Shown here in pieces: positions 17,962-26,684 of a stretch of DNA of 64,000 bases (its first letter is position 1; each line of letters begins with the position of its first letter). A model generated the notes under the pieces. The model had not been told where the DNA came from. It worked only from the letters and a program-made list of their open reading frames with translations, and made no database searches. A program made the position numbers and the translations under genes. Source of the stretch: Siccibacter colletis (lineage in GTDB: Bacteria > Pseudomonadota > Gammaproteobacteria > Enterobacterales > Enterobacteriaceae); contig NZ_JMSQ01000005.1 in the NCBI RefSeq assembly GCF_000696575.1, positions 62,001-126,000 on the forward strand. The letters run 5' to 3'.

Positions 17962-18010
17962 TCAGCACTGAAGGACTCAGTTCACAGATGAGGCTGAACT
18001 TCAGTGCTGA
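17962..18010. repeat. 12-bp inverted repeat in a divergent intergenic region
   Basis: TCAGCACTGAAG (17962-17973) and its exact complement CTTCAGTGCTGA (17999-18010) flank a 25-base spacer that contains further CTCAG/CTGA symmetry. It lies between the divergent sugar-porter and FIST-chemoreceptor genes. It could be an operator pair, a structured leader of the transporter mRNA, or a small repeat; no T-tract follows. Confidence 0.6.
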
Positions 18011-18098
18011 GTACTGATTGCGAACGGACCTGACAGTTAGCCCTCTTTTTTATCACCTGCACCGGCAGTAATTTATTAACTTCAGAAAAAACAATAAT

Positions 18099-20063
18099 AT
18101 GTCTTTTATTAAGACAATGCGCAAAGGCGTTCCAGGTTTCCGTTTTATCGGCGAGGCGAAGCCCGCTGATGGTATTTTCGACTGCCGCACCCTGCCGACA
18201 TCCCTGTCTGATGCCGGGTTGAGTACGCGCGCCTCCGGCATTTTATTGACCTTCGTTCCCCCTGAGGCCGATTTCCATCAGGTGAGCCAGGCATGGCAGC
18301 GTTTCACCTCGGCGGATTTGACCGTCATTACCCTCTCCTCGAACGGCGCGCTGAGCGCCAGCGGCAGCCACACCACCTACTGTAAGGGTGACGGCCCGGA
18401 GGGAAGCTGGCTCTGGCTGCCCGACACCCTGATCGCTGAGCATGAGACGCATATCGTCGATCTGCACCTTAACGACACCGCCACGGCAACAGAGCGCGTC
18501 AATGCCATTCAGCGTGAACTGGCGGCGATGCCGCTGCGCATGCCGCTCTCCGCCGATCGTACCTTTGCCATGATCTACTGCGACGGCCTGTCGGCGTCGG
18601 AAGGCTTCCTGATGCAGGCCTGGTACAACAGCGGCCTGTTCCCCTGCCTCGCCATTGGCGGCTCTGCGGGCGGCCGCGTCAGCTTTGACGGCACATGGAT
18701 TGGCGTTGGCGGCCGGGTGTTGCAGGGCAAAGCCGTGATCGTGTTCTGCCGCATGGCTGACGGTAAGTCATTCGCGCCCTTCAAGAGCCAGAACTTCACG
18801 CCGATGGATAAGAGCTGGCTGATTGCCGAAGCCGATCCGATCACCCGTACCGTGACCTCGGTGTTCAACAGCCAGGGCCAGCAGCAGCCGTTTACCCGGG
18901 CGCTGGCTGAACATCTGGGATGCAGTGAGCAGCGGCTCAGCGACGGACTGAAAGGCCTGACGTTTGCGGTAAAGGTGGGTGATGAGTATTTCATTCGCTC
19001 GGTAGCGAAAATGGACAGCGGCTGCGTGAGCTTCTTCTGCGATCTTGAATTTGGCGACCGGCTGTTCCTGATGCAGGAAACCGACTTCAAACAGGCCACA
19101 CGGCAGGACTGGCAGCGATTTACCGCGCTGCACGGCAAACCGGCGGCGATCATGATGAATGACTGTATCCTGCGCCGCATGGGTAACGTCGATCAGCTGC
19201 ATGACGCGCACTTCTTCAAAGGCATCCCGGCGGCAGGCTTTTCAAGCTTCGGCGAGATCCTCGGCGTGCCGATTAACCAGACGCTTTCGGCGCTGGTGTT
19301 CTTCAATCACGACGTCAAAGCGATGTCGCAGTTCCCGGTGGAGTACGCCAGCTATGCGGCCCACTACGCGCAGCGCGCGCTGCGCCGCTGGGAAGCGCTG
19401 AACCGCATACAGACCCGGGTGCTGGATCGCGTCGTGAGCTATCAGGAAGAGTTAGCCCCGGTGGTGAAGGCGCTACCCGCGCTGGAAGCCTCAACCCAGA
19501 GCCAGGGGAAAGCGCTCAGCATGGCGGAAAGCAGTATTCGCGCTATCAGCGACATCGCCACCGAAAGCCAGCGGGCGCAGGGTCGTTTAGGGGAAGGGCT
19601 GGATGACCTGGAGAAAATTTCCAACGGCATCAACGTCATTACCCACGGCATCAGCAATATCGCGTTCCAGACCAATATCCTGGCGCTGAACGCAGCGGTG
19701 GAAGCCGCACGCGCCGGTGAAGCGGGACGTGGGTTTGCCGTGGTGGCGCAGGAGGTGCGCCGTCTGGCGCACCTGTCCAAAGAGCAGGCGGAAGCTACCG
19801 CCAGCAACATCGACGATGCGGTCAACACCATCTCGCGCATTCGCGGCGTCGCCAGTAACACGGTAGCCACCGCCACCGATATGGCGGAGCGCAGCATCCA
19901 GTCCGCCGATGCGATTGCCGAAATGAGCCATCAGACGCGCAACGAGCGCGCCGATATTGTGAAGCAGCTGGACAGCCTGCGCACCCTGACCGCCGGGATG
20001 GATGCCATGCAGGAAGCCGTTGCCGAACTGAAAGTGCTGCAGGTGCTGTCTGCCGGGCGGTAA
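18099..20063 (+). CDS. Soluble FIST-domain methyl-accepting chemoreceptor
   Basis: A 654-residue protein with no signal peptide or transmembrane segment. Residues about 35-235 match the FIST N domain ([33 protein letters not shown]), about 240-385 the FIST C domain ([23 protein letters not shown]), and about 395-645 an MCP signalling domain with the conserved hairpin tip [23 protein letters not shown] domains are predicted to bind small ligands, probably amino acids, inside the cell. The protein should therefore pass an intracellular metabolic signal to CheA/CheW. No CheR-docking pentapeptide ends the protein. I saw no sigma-28 promoter upstream, in contrast to the receptor at 31536. The gene ends at the displaced icd terminator. 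Confidence 0.88.
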   Translation: MSFIKTMRKGVPGFRFIGEAKPADGIFDCRTLPTSLSDAGLSTRASGILLTFVPPEADFHQVSQAWQRFTSADLTVITLSSNGALSASGSHTTYCKGDGPEGSWLWLPDTLIAEHETHIVDLHLNDTATATERVNAIQRELAAMPLRMPLSADRTFAMIYCDGLSASEGFLMQAWYNSGLFPCLAIGGSAGGRVSFDGTWIGVGGRVLQGKAVIVFCRMADGKSFAPFKSQNFTPMDKSWLIAEADPITRTVTSVFNSQGQQQPFTRALAEHLGCSEQRLSDGLKGLTFAVKVGDEYFIRSVAKMDSGCVSFFCDLEFGDRLFLMQETDFKQATRQDWQRFTALHGKPAAIMMNDCILRRMGNVDQLHDAHFFKGIPAAGFSSFGEILGVPINQTLSALVFFNHDVKAMSQFPVEYASYAAHYAQRALRRWEALNRIQTRVLDRVVSYQEELAPVVKALPALEASTQSQGKALSMAESSIRAISDIATESQRAQGRLGEGLDDLEKISNGINVITHGISNIAFQTNILALNAAVEAARAGEAGRGFAVVAQEVRRLAHLSKEQAEATASNIDDAVNTISRIRGVASNTVATATDMAERSIQSADAIAEMSHQTRNERADIVKQLDSLRTLTAGMDAMQEAVAELKVLQVLSAGR

Positions 20064-20087
20064 CGTCATGCGTTACGTACTCTGAGC

Positions 20088-20115
20088 AAAAAAAACGGGA
20101 GCCGCTGGCTCCCGT
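20088..20115. terminator. Displaced original icd terminator, now ending the FIST gene
   Basis: A run of eight A (20088-20095), a 9-bp stem (ACGGGAGCC with GGCTCCCGT) and a 3-base loop. Read leftward it is a textbook terminator with a U-tract, the orientation of icd. It sits just beyond the displaced icd 3' fragment, so it was probably the native icd terminator before integration. Rightward it ends the FIST gene. Confidence 0.8.
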
Positions 20116-20136
20116 TTATCGTCTCGCGTAAGCGAA

Positions 20137-20299
20137 TTACATGTTTTCGATGATCGCGTCGCCAAACTCTGAGCATTTCAGCAGCTTAGCGTCATCCATC
20201 AGGCGTTCGAAATCGTAGGTCACGGTCTTGTTGTTGATCGCGCCTTCCATCCCTTTAACAATCAGGTATGCGGCTTCGAACCACTCCATGTGACGCAGC
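20137..20299 (-). pseudogene. icd: Displaced 3' end of icd
   Basis: These 163 bases repeat the last 163 bases of the intact icd at 28675-28837 with five differences and then stop matching abruptly. The fragment encodes the isocitrate dehydrogenase C-terminus including the stop codon (ENM, TAA at 20137-20139). Two differences change residues: a codon for D in the intact copy reads Y here, and a G reads D. It has no start codon. This is the chromosomal 3' end that was cut off when the element at 20273-28837 integrated. The known parallel is e14 and phage 21, which replace a similar length of E. coli icd. Confidence 0.92.
20273..20299. repeat. Left attachment core (attL-like)
   Basis: 27 bases identical to 28811-28837. 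Identity ends exactly at the inner edge, where the sequence changes to AT-rich island DNA. Confidence 0.75.
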
Positions 20300-20557
20300 G
20301 ATAGTCTTAGAAATCAATTTTAGCTTATTGAATTTAAAGAACTGAATGGTTATTTTGCAACCATACCCGCTACTTTTACCTTCATCAAAGTAAATTGATT
20401 ACTTATGATTTATGTAGAGCTTTGGTACTTACATCACGTCTGAAATTCGCCCTGCATCTTTACCGCTTTGCGACGGGCTTGTTGAGGATACAGCCTCCAG
20501 TTGTAACGTCTGACAGCTATGTGCCAGAAGCGGACATACCTCTAGCAATGAATTAAA

Positions 20558-21499
20558 TTATTTATCAGCTACTCTATTTTCATTTTTTATCTCTTCTCTC
20601 AGCACCTCAATCAGCTCCTTCAGCCCTTGTGGAACCCGCCGGTGACCGGGATAGTAAAGATACATAGGCTCTTCAACGGGCGCCCATTCCGGGAGCACGA
20701 TCCTCAGACTGCCGTCACGAATGTGGTCACGAACCCTGTCTTCAAGGCAGTAGGCAATGCCGGCGCCGGACAGGGCCAGCTCAATTGCCAGCGCCGTTTC
20801 GCTCACGCAAAGCTGTCCCCTGACATCAACTACACGATAGTCCTCACCCTTACGGAATTCCCATTTGTAGATAACGCCCTGCCCGGTGCGCAGCTGAATA
20901 CAGTCATGGAGGCGCAGATCTTCAGGCACAGCAGGAAGCGTATGCTGATAAAGATAGCGTGGTGATGCAACCGCCACCCATTTGAGCTCTTCCCCCAGGC
21001 GGACTGCAACGAGATCTTCAGGGACGGTACCGCCAAAGCGGATCCCGGCATCAAATCCCTCCTGCACGATATCGACCATCCGGTCATCAACGCTGATTTC
21101 GATCTCCACTTCCGGGTACTTGCTGATAAAGCGAGGAAGATGGCGTGCCATGATGAGGCGGGCACCGTCACTCAGCACGTTAAGCCTGAGCCTTCCCACA
21201 GGCCGATCGCGCATGCGGTTAATTTCCTCAAGCGCGTCGCCAATTTCTTTAAATCCTGTTTCAAGGCGTAGTGCCAGGCTCGCGCCCGCTTCGGTCGGAG
21301 AGACCGTGCGGCTTGTTCTGTTCAACAATCTGACGCCCAGGCGCGTCTCAAGATTACGTATGGTATGGCTCAGCGCAGAAGTCGTGATCCCGAGTTCTAT
21401 GGCGGCTTTGGTAAAACTGCGCATTTTCTCAGTAATAAGAAACGCGTTGAGCTCAGCAAGATCGCTTCGGGTGAGCGTGGTAGAAAGTCTGGTGCGCAT
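20558..21499 (-). CDS. LysR-family transcriptional regulator
   Basis: From ATG 21499 the product is 313 residues, the usual LysR length; the frame is open upstream to 21613 but that extension has no domain. The N-terminus is a winged helix-turn-helix (SFTKAAIELGITTSALSHTI, then RLGVRLLNRTSRTV), followed by a periplasmic-binding-protein-like effector domain (GRLRLNVLSDG to FRKGEDY). It resembles the CrgA/AaeR-type LysR group that often controls adjacent oxidoreductases and exporters. It is divergent from the metallophosphatase; a perfect 9-bp palindrome lies 28 bases before its start. The likely targets are the neighbouring island genes. Confidence 0.88.
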   Translation of the reverse strand: MRTRLSTTLTRSDLAELNAFLITEKMRSFTKAAIELGITTSALSHTIRNLETRLGVRLLNRTSRTVSPTEAGASLALRLETGFKEIGDALEEINRMRDRPVGRLRLNVLSDGARLIMARHLPRFISKYPEVEIEISVDDRMVDIVQEGFDAGIRFGGTVPEDLVAVRLGEELKWVAVASPRYLYQHTLPAVPEDLRLHDCIQLRTGQGVIYKWEFRKGEDYRVVDVRGQLCVSETALAIELALSGAGIAYCLEDRVRDHIRDGSLRIVLPEWAPVEEPMYLYYPGHRRVPQGLKELIEVLREEIKNENRVADK

Positions 21500-21526
21500 G
21501 AAGTTAAACCGTTGAATAAAATTCAA

Positions 21527-21548
21527 TGCAATGTCAAAGGACATTGCA
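21527..21548. promoter_or_regulatory. Candidate LysR operator palindrome
   Basis: TGCAATGTC, four bases (AAAG), GACATTGCA: a perfect 9-bp inverted repeat between the divergent LysR and metallophosphatase genes. Position and symmetry fit autoregulation by the LysR protein, though the strict T-N11-A core is not obvious. Confidence 0.55.
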
Positions 21549-21651
21549 CGGAATCGTGCCAGAAGGATGTTAAGTTTAGATTCATTCAACAAAGCGTTGC
21601 AACCCAACGCCACGGTAGACGAAAAATCACCATTCCCCGGGAGATCTCCGC

Positions 21652-22776
21652 GTGTTTCATCTCTGGACGCTTATTCCAGCGCTTTACGTGCTGTTTCGGT
21701 TTATCAGGCCACTGCCCGCCCCGCTTTCAGCTAAAATTGCCGCCGCTGGCGTGATGCTTGTAGCCTCTGAGTTTCATCTGATTACGAAATTATTTACCGG
21801 GAATATGTTTTCTCCAGAGATACCAAAACCGCTATTGCTGCTTACCACCTGGCTTTTCGGCATAACCATATTTTTGGCTGCTCTGTTGGTGCTGTGCGAC
21901 ATCCTCGGGACTGTCTACCGGCTGGTATCAGGACGCCGGTTGAAATGGCATACGGCTATATGGTTTATCCTGCCTGCGGTGGCGGCCATACTGGCAATAC
22001 AGGCCCTGAAAAATGGTACAGCGATACCTGAAGTGAAAAAGACAGCCATAACGCTCAGGGGATTACCCCCACGCTTTGAAGGCTACCGGATTGTCCAGCT
22101 GACGGATCTGCACGCCAGCAGGCTGCTGCCGCGAAGCTGGATACAGGACGTTGTTGCCCGCACCCTCGAGCTGGATGCGGATATGGTTGTGGTTACCGGA
22201 GATATGATTGATGGCTGGCCGTATGCGCGTTTCTCCGACATTGAACCGCTTGGCCAGCTTCGGGCGCGCGACGGCGTTTTTGCCGTAACGGGCAATCATG
22301 AGTATTACTTCGGCGCTGAAAACTGGATCCAGACCTTTGAAAAACTGGGCATGCATTTTCTTAATAATGCAGGATACCGTGTTAGCCGGGACGGTAACTC
22401 GCTGTATCTGGCGGGCGTAACGGATGCCGTTGCGCCATCATACGGACTACCGGGGCCTGACCTGGCGCAGGCTCTGAAGTCTTTCCGCCCTGGTGAAACC
22501 GTAATCCTTCTTGATCACAGGCCTGAGAATGCCGGGCTGGCTGCGGAAAGAGGGGTAAGTCTTCAGCTCTCCGGACATACACACGGCGGTATGATCGCGG
22601 GGCTGGACAGGCTGGTCGCACCTGCCAATAACGGTTTTGTGTCCGGCCTTTACGAAGAAGGCTCCCTTGCGCTTTACGTCAGCAACGGTTCAGGCATCTG
22701 GAACGGCTTTCCTTTCCGGCTGGGAAAACCTGCCGAAATAACGCTTATCACTCTTCGTGGCGAACCAGCAACATGA
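21652..22776 (+). CDS. Membrane-anchored metallophosphoesterase
   Basis: A 374-residue protein. About four N-terminal helices (3-19, 28-45, 60-85, 102-120) are followed by a calcineurin-like phosphoesterase domain with the metal-binding series D152-L-H154, GDMID (183-187), GNHE (214-217), LLDH near 289 and GHTHGG (308-313). This is the YkuE/YaeI-like layout found for lipid or nucleotide phosphoesterases; the substrate is unknown. It starts 152 bases from the LysR gene, transcribed away from it, which suggests it is a regulatory target. No clear Shine-Dalgarno supports ATG 21652, so the exact start is uncertain. Confidence 0.85.
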   Translation: MFHLWTLIPALYVLFRFIRPLPAPLSAKIAAAGVMLVASEFHLITKLFTGNMFSPEIPKPLLLLTTWLFGITIFLAALLVLCDILGTVYRLVSGRRLKWHTAIWFILPAVAAILAIQALKNGTAIPEVKKTAITLRGLPPRFEGYRIVQLTDLHASRLLPRSWIQDVVARTLELDADMVVVTGDMIDGWPYARFSDIEPLGQLRARDGVFAVTGNHEYYFGAENWIQTFEKLGMHFLNNAGYRVSRDGNSLYLAGVTDAVAPSYGLPGPDLAQALKSFRPGETVILLDHRPENAGLAAERGVSLQLSGHTHGGMIAGLDRLVAPANNGFVSGLYEEGSLALYVSNGSGIWNGFPFRLGKPAEITLITLRGEPAT

Positions 22777-22992
22777 CAGTTGAATAATAATCAACGTTTC
22801 TGGCGATATTATTCATCAATAACTGAAAACCAGGCGTTATAGTTTACTTCAATTCAATATACCACTGCCTGTTGCCGTTCTTTCCGGAACGTCGTGACCC
22901 ATAAGCTGCACATAGCTAAGAGCCGTTGCATGACAGGTACCGGTTCTTCTTTTTTTGTATCCGGCAGTTTAATCGATCGGGAGTTATAGCCA

Positions 22993-24195
22993 ATGTCTGA
23001 ACAAACGCTTTCACGGCAGCGTGAACGTATTCATCCTCCCATGGGATTATTCCCCGCCATGCTTGCGCTTGGCGCGGGCGGATTGTGCATCGGTACAGGC
23101 GAGTTTGCACCGATGAGTCTTCTGCCGGACCTGGCGCAGGGTACCGGCGTTTCCATACCTGCTGCTGGAGGCTACATCAGCGCCTATGCGGCGGGCGTGG
23201 TGGTCGGTGCCCCGGCAATCGCGGTGCTTGGCGCGCGCCAGGCCCGTAAGACTCTGCTTCTGATACTGTTAATTATTGCGCTTGCAGGTTATGCCCTGAG
23301 CGCACTGGCTACGGGCTATAACGCCATGCTGGCAGCGCGCTTCATTTCCGGGATGCCTCACGGTGCCTGGTACGGCGTATCCGCGCTTGTGGCGGCCTCA
23401 ATGGTATTACCGCAGCATAAAGCCCGTTATATCGGTTACGTTATGCTGGGACTTGCCGTCGCGAACGTTGCCGGCGTTCCGCTTGTCACATGGGCAGGCC
23501 AAGCGCTGGGCTGGAGAATGTCATTCTGGATGGTAACCGTGGGTCTGGTGCTGACGGTCATAATGGTTCTGCTTTTTGTTCCATCCGTGGCGGCGGACAG
23601 ATCCGCTTCACCGCTGAAGGAGCTTGGCGCGCTGAAGAGTTCCCGGATCCTGATGACGTTTGCCGTCGCTTCAGTCAGCTTTGCCGGCATGTTTGCCGTA
23701 TACAGCTTTATTACCCCGGCACTGACGGAAGCTGCCGGATTTTCAACCACATATGTGCCGTGGATCCTGGTGCTCTGGGGAGCCGGCATGGTTGCCGGCA
23801 ATATTATCGGAGGCAGGCTGGCAGACATTGCGCTGATCCCATCAATATTTGGCATCATCGCCTGGAATATCGTCTTTCTGGCGCTGTTTTCCCTTACGGG
23901 AATGCTCCAGGTCCCGGTCCTCATCGTGCTGTTTATGCTGGGGTGCGGGTTTTCCCTCGTGCCGTCGCTTCAGGCGCATATGATGAACATTGCCGGTGAA
24001 GCACAGACTCTCGCCTCCTCCCTGACCCACAGCGCATTTAATATTTCGAATGCGCTTGGCGCAGCTGCAGGCGGTTTCGTTATCGCTTCGGGAGGAAGCT
24101 GGATCTCTACGGGGTGGGTAGGGGCTGCTTTTTCCCTGTTAGCACTTCTTCTTATGTTCATATCGGTACGCATTACTGACGGGAGTAAGTCATGA
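22993..24195 (+). CDS. MFS exporter of the DHA1 type
   Basis: A 400-residue protein with twelve predicted helices. LGAGGLCIGTGEFAPMSLLP in helix 1 and RFISGMPHGAWYG in helix 4 are the pattern of the AraJ/YdhP/SotB group of drug and sugar exporters. GGGAG lies 10 bases before ATG 22993. The stop overlaps the next gene's start by ATGA, so the exporter and the dehydrogenase are coupled. Export of a product or toxic substrate of the neighbouring oxidoreductases is an inference. A 216-base gap with AT-rich sequence separates it from the metallophosphatase and may hold its promoter. Confidence 0.87.
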   Translation: MSEQTLSRQRERIHPPMGLFPAMLALGAGGLCIGTGEFAPMSLLPDLAQGTGVSIPAAGGYISAYAAGVVVGAPAIAVLGARQARKTLLLILLIIALAGYALSALATGYNAMLAARFISGMPHGAWYGVSALVAASMVLPQHKARYIGYVMLGLAVANVAGVPLVTWAGQALGWRMSFWMVTVGLVLTVIMVLLFVPSVAADRSASPLKELGALKSSRILMTFAVASVSFAGMFAVYSFITPALTEAAGFSTTYVPWILVLWGAGMVAGNIIGGRLADIALIPSIFGIIAWNIVFLALFSLTGMLQVPVLIVLFMLGCGFSLVPSLQAHMMNIAGEAQTLASSLTHSAFNISNALGAAAGGFVIASGGSWISTGWVGAAFSLLALLLMFISVRITDGSKS

Positions 24196-25031
24196 ACGAT
24201 AAAGTTATCAGTACAGGTAACGTTGCCGTAATAACCGGTGCGGCGAAAGGTATTGGCGCCGCGGCGGCAAGGGAGCTGGCACGAAAGGGCATGAAGCTGT
24301 GCCTTTTTGATCGGAACAGACAGGCGCTCGAGCAGCTGGCCGGCGAACTGGAGGCTGAAACGCTACTGGTCACTGGCGACATTACCCATGATGAAGGACA
24401 GCAGCAGCTCAAGAACGCTGTTTACAGCGCCTGGGGAAAAGTAAATCTGTTGTTTAACAATGCAGGCGTGAAAATAGCCGCTGGCGCCTGTGATTCCCCC
24501 ACTCTCTGGCGACAGCAGATGGAGGTAAACCTGCTGTCCATGGTGGCCACACAGCATATTTTTCTGCCTGAAATGTTAAAAATGGAAGATAAAGGTGCCA
24601 TTGTTAACCTGGGCTCGAAGGAAGGTATTACAACCCCACCTGGGTTCGCAGCCTATAACGCCTCAAAGGCAGCCGTAAAGGTGCTGACAGAGCAACTGTC
24701 TCATCAGCTTCTGAAGGAAACCGGTACCAGGCTCACCGCTCATCTTCTGGTGCCTGGCTATACCTGGACCGATATGAACGATCCCGGCATGGATGAGCGC
24801 AGCGGTGACAAGCCCGATGAAGCCTGGACAGCTGCGCAGGTCATTGATTATTTCCTCCCGCGCTTTGAGCGCGGTGACTTCTATATCATCTGCCCTGATA
24901 ACGCCGTTACCAGCGAAATGGATGCCAGACGCATCATGTGGGCTGCCCAGGATATGCTGGACAACCGCCCGGCCCTGTCGCGCTGGCACCCGGACTGGAA
25001 GGCGGCTTTTGAACGCTGGATGAAAAGCTGA
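24192..25031 (+). CDS. Short-chain dehydrogenase/reductase
   Basis: A 279-residue cytoplasmic enzyme of the classical SDR family: cofactor motif TGAAKGIG (15-22), NNAG (89-92), catalytic S142, Y155 and K159. The residue after the second beta strand (FDRN, D40) is acidic, which favours NAD(H) over NADP(H). It overlaps the exporter by four bases and precedes the hydrolase by 66 bases. Substrate unknown; a small alcohol, aldehyde or quinone-type compound is likely from family habit. Confidence 0.87.
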   Translation: MNDKVISTGNVAVITGAAKGIGAAAARELARKGMKLCLFDRNRQALEQLAGELEAETLLVTGDITHDEGQQQLKNAVYSAWGKVNLLFNNAGVKIAAGACDSPTLWRQQMEVNLLSMVATQHIFLPEMLKMEDKGAIVNLGSKEGITTPPGFAAYNASKAAVKVLTEQLSHQLLKETGTRLTAHLLVPGYTWTDMNDPGMDERSGDKPDEAWTAAQVIDYFLPRFERGDFYIICPDNAVTSEMDARRIMWAAQDMLDNRPALSRWHPDWKAAFERWMKS

Positions 25032-25097
25032 TATGTCGCCGGCACTCTGCACAAAGGCAGGTCGCCGGGATAACAGGAACTTACAGAGGCCAGAGCC

Positions 25098-25802
25098 ATG
25101 CCGCTTACTGAAGAATTCATTCACTACCATGCTGTGGGAAAAACCTTTACGGGTGTGCTCGTTCGTCATCCCAGGAACGCAACGCTTCCGGGTATTCTTC
25201 TTGCCCCGAATATGATGGGTACCGCAGCATCAAGCATTGAACATGCGCGCACGATTGCAAAAAAAGGGTACGTTGTGCTCGTTGCGGATCTGTACGGCCA
25301 TTTGCCCGACTCGGCAGAGAAGGCGGCTAATTGTATGCATTCTGTCAAGGACTCGCCGGCGGAGCGGCTGATACTTAACGCAGCGCTGGCTCGACTGGCG
25401 GAGCTCCGGTACGTAAATGCGGATAAGCTCGCTGCCGTAGGGTTCTGCTATGGCGGGCATTGCGTGCTCGAGCTGGCGCGCAGCGGAGCGCCTCTGGCTC
25501 TCACGGCTTGTTTTCACGGTACACTTGATACGCGGATCCCTGCTGAAAAAGGGAATATCAGAGGCAAGATCGCTGTATTAAACGGGGCCGACGATCCTTT
25601 TGTAACTGGTGAGCAGATACAAGCTTTCGCCGGTGAAATGGCGTCCTGCGGATGTGATTTTCAGCTGACGAGTTATGCCGGCGCGGTTCACTCTTTTACC
25701 TATCCCAGGGCCGATGTTCCGGGTAAAACGCATTACAACGAGGCCGTCAGCAACCATGCTTTTGGTATTGTATTTACCCTGTTGAAAGAGGCGCTGGGCT
25801 GA
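25098..25802 (+). CDS. Dienelactone hydrolase family protein
   Basis: A 234-residue alpha/beta hydrolase. The nucleophile is a cysteine, C117 in GFCYGGH, as in Pseudomonas dienelactone hydrolase (C123 there). The other triad members are D165 in NGADDPF and H198 in AGAVHSF, at the expected spacing. The family hydrolyses dienelactones or other small esters and lactones. It is the last gene of the rightward run with exporter and dehydrogenase, suggesting breakdown or detoxification of a small lactone or aldehyde-like compound. Confidence 0.87.
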   Translation: MPLTEEFIHYHAVGKTFTGVLVRHPRNATLPGILLAPNMMGTAASSIEHARTIAKKGYVVLVADLYGHLPDSAEKAANCMHSVKDSPAERLILNAALARLAELRYVNADKLAAVGFCYGGHCVLELARSGAPLALTACFHGTLDTRIPAEKGNIRGKIAVLNGADDPFVTGEQIQAFAGEMASCGCDFQLTSYAGAVHSFTYPRADVPGKTHYNEAVSNHAFGIVFTLLKEALG

Positions 25803-25821
25803 TGCCCGGCGCCGTGCGGAT

Positions 25822-26625
25822 TTACTTTTTCGTGGCAGAATTGGGTTCAGAAATGATGCGGTGACGCTGAGCTTTGTGCGATTCACTCATCATTCTGTTC
25901 ATTACCTCGCCCTCATATTCGGCATACTCGCTGCCGTAGACAAATTCATGCCCTGTCATCAGGGCATACCAGGCGCGTTTGGCCACTTCTTTCGGATCAT
26001 CCTTTTTCATGGATCCTACCGTCGTACTTGCCTGTCCTGCATTTTTGAAGAAATTAGTTTCCGTTGCCCCGGGCATCAGAAGCGTCATCGATAAACCGCT
26101 TCCCATCAACTCGTTACGTATGGCGTAAAAGAAGGAGTTGACGAAAGCCTTCGACGCGCCGTAAACCGCTTCAAAAGGTATCGGTGCCGAGCCGGACAAC
26201 GAGGAGGTGATAAGAACGTGCCCGTTGCCCTTTTCAACAAGCCGCGGAATAAATATTTTAGAAAGATGGACCACAGCATCAACGTTAAGCCGGATTAACC
26301 TGAGCTCTTTTTCAAGATCGGTACCACCAATAAAGGCGCCGCCGAGGCCCTGACCGGCATTGATGACCAGCGCACTGAGGTCTAAACCGGCCGTATCCAT
26401 TCTGGCCTGCAGGTCAGCTATCTGATCATACTCACTCAGGTCGGCACTGAATGCGTGTACGTTAACTGAGAAGTGTTTTTGCAGATGTTCGCGTGTGGCT
26501 GATAGCTTTTTTTCATCCCGGGCCACGATGGCAATATCGTACCCGTTAGCCGCAAATTCTTCCGCAAGCGCCAGGCCGATACCGTTACTTGCGCCGGTTA
26601 TGAGAGCCAGTTTTTTCTCACTCAT
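25822..26625 (-). CDS. Short-chain dehydrogenase/reductase
   Basis: A 267-residue classical SDR with TGASNGIG (10-17), NAG (89-91), S141/S142, Y155 and K159. The stretch IVARDEKKL after the second strand has R36, which usually means NADP(H). It belongs to the YqjQ/DltE-like group named in many genomes as an SDR of unknown function. The gene is convergent with the hydrolase (20-base gap) and is followed upstream on its own strand by the epimerase-like gene, so 27569 to 25822 is probably a two-gene leftward operon. Confidence 0.87.
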   Translation of the reverse strand: MSEKKLALITGASNGIGLALAEEFAANGYDIAIVARDEKKLSATREHLQKHFSVNVHAFSADLSEYDQIADLQARMDTAGLDLSALVINAGQGLGGAFIGGTDLEKELRLIRLNVDAVVHLSKIFIPRLVEKGNGHVLITSSLSGSAPIPFEAVYGASKAFVNSFFYAIRNELMGSGLSMTLLMPGATETNFFKNAGQASTTVGSMKKDDPKEVAKRAWYALMTGHEFVYGSEYAEYEGEVMNRMMSESHKAQRHRIISEPNSATKK

Positions 26626-26684
26626 ATAATTCTCCAGTTAAAAGGGGCTACCCGGCCCTGTACAGGCCGGTAACAAAGGGATTA

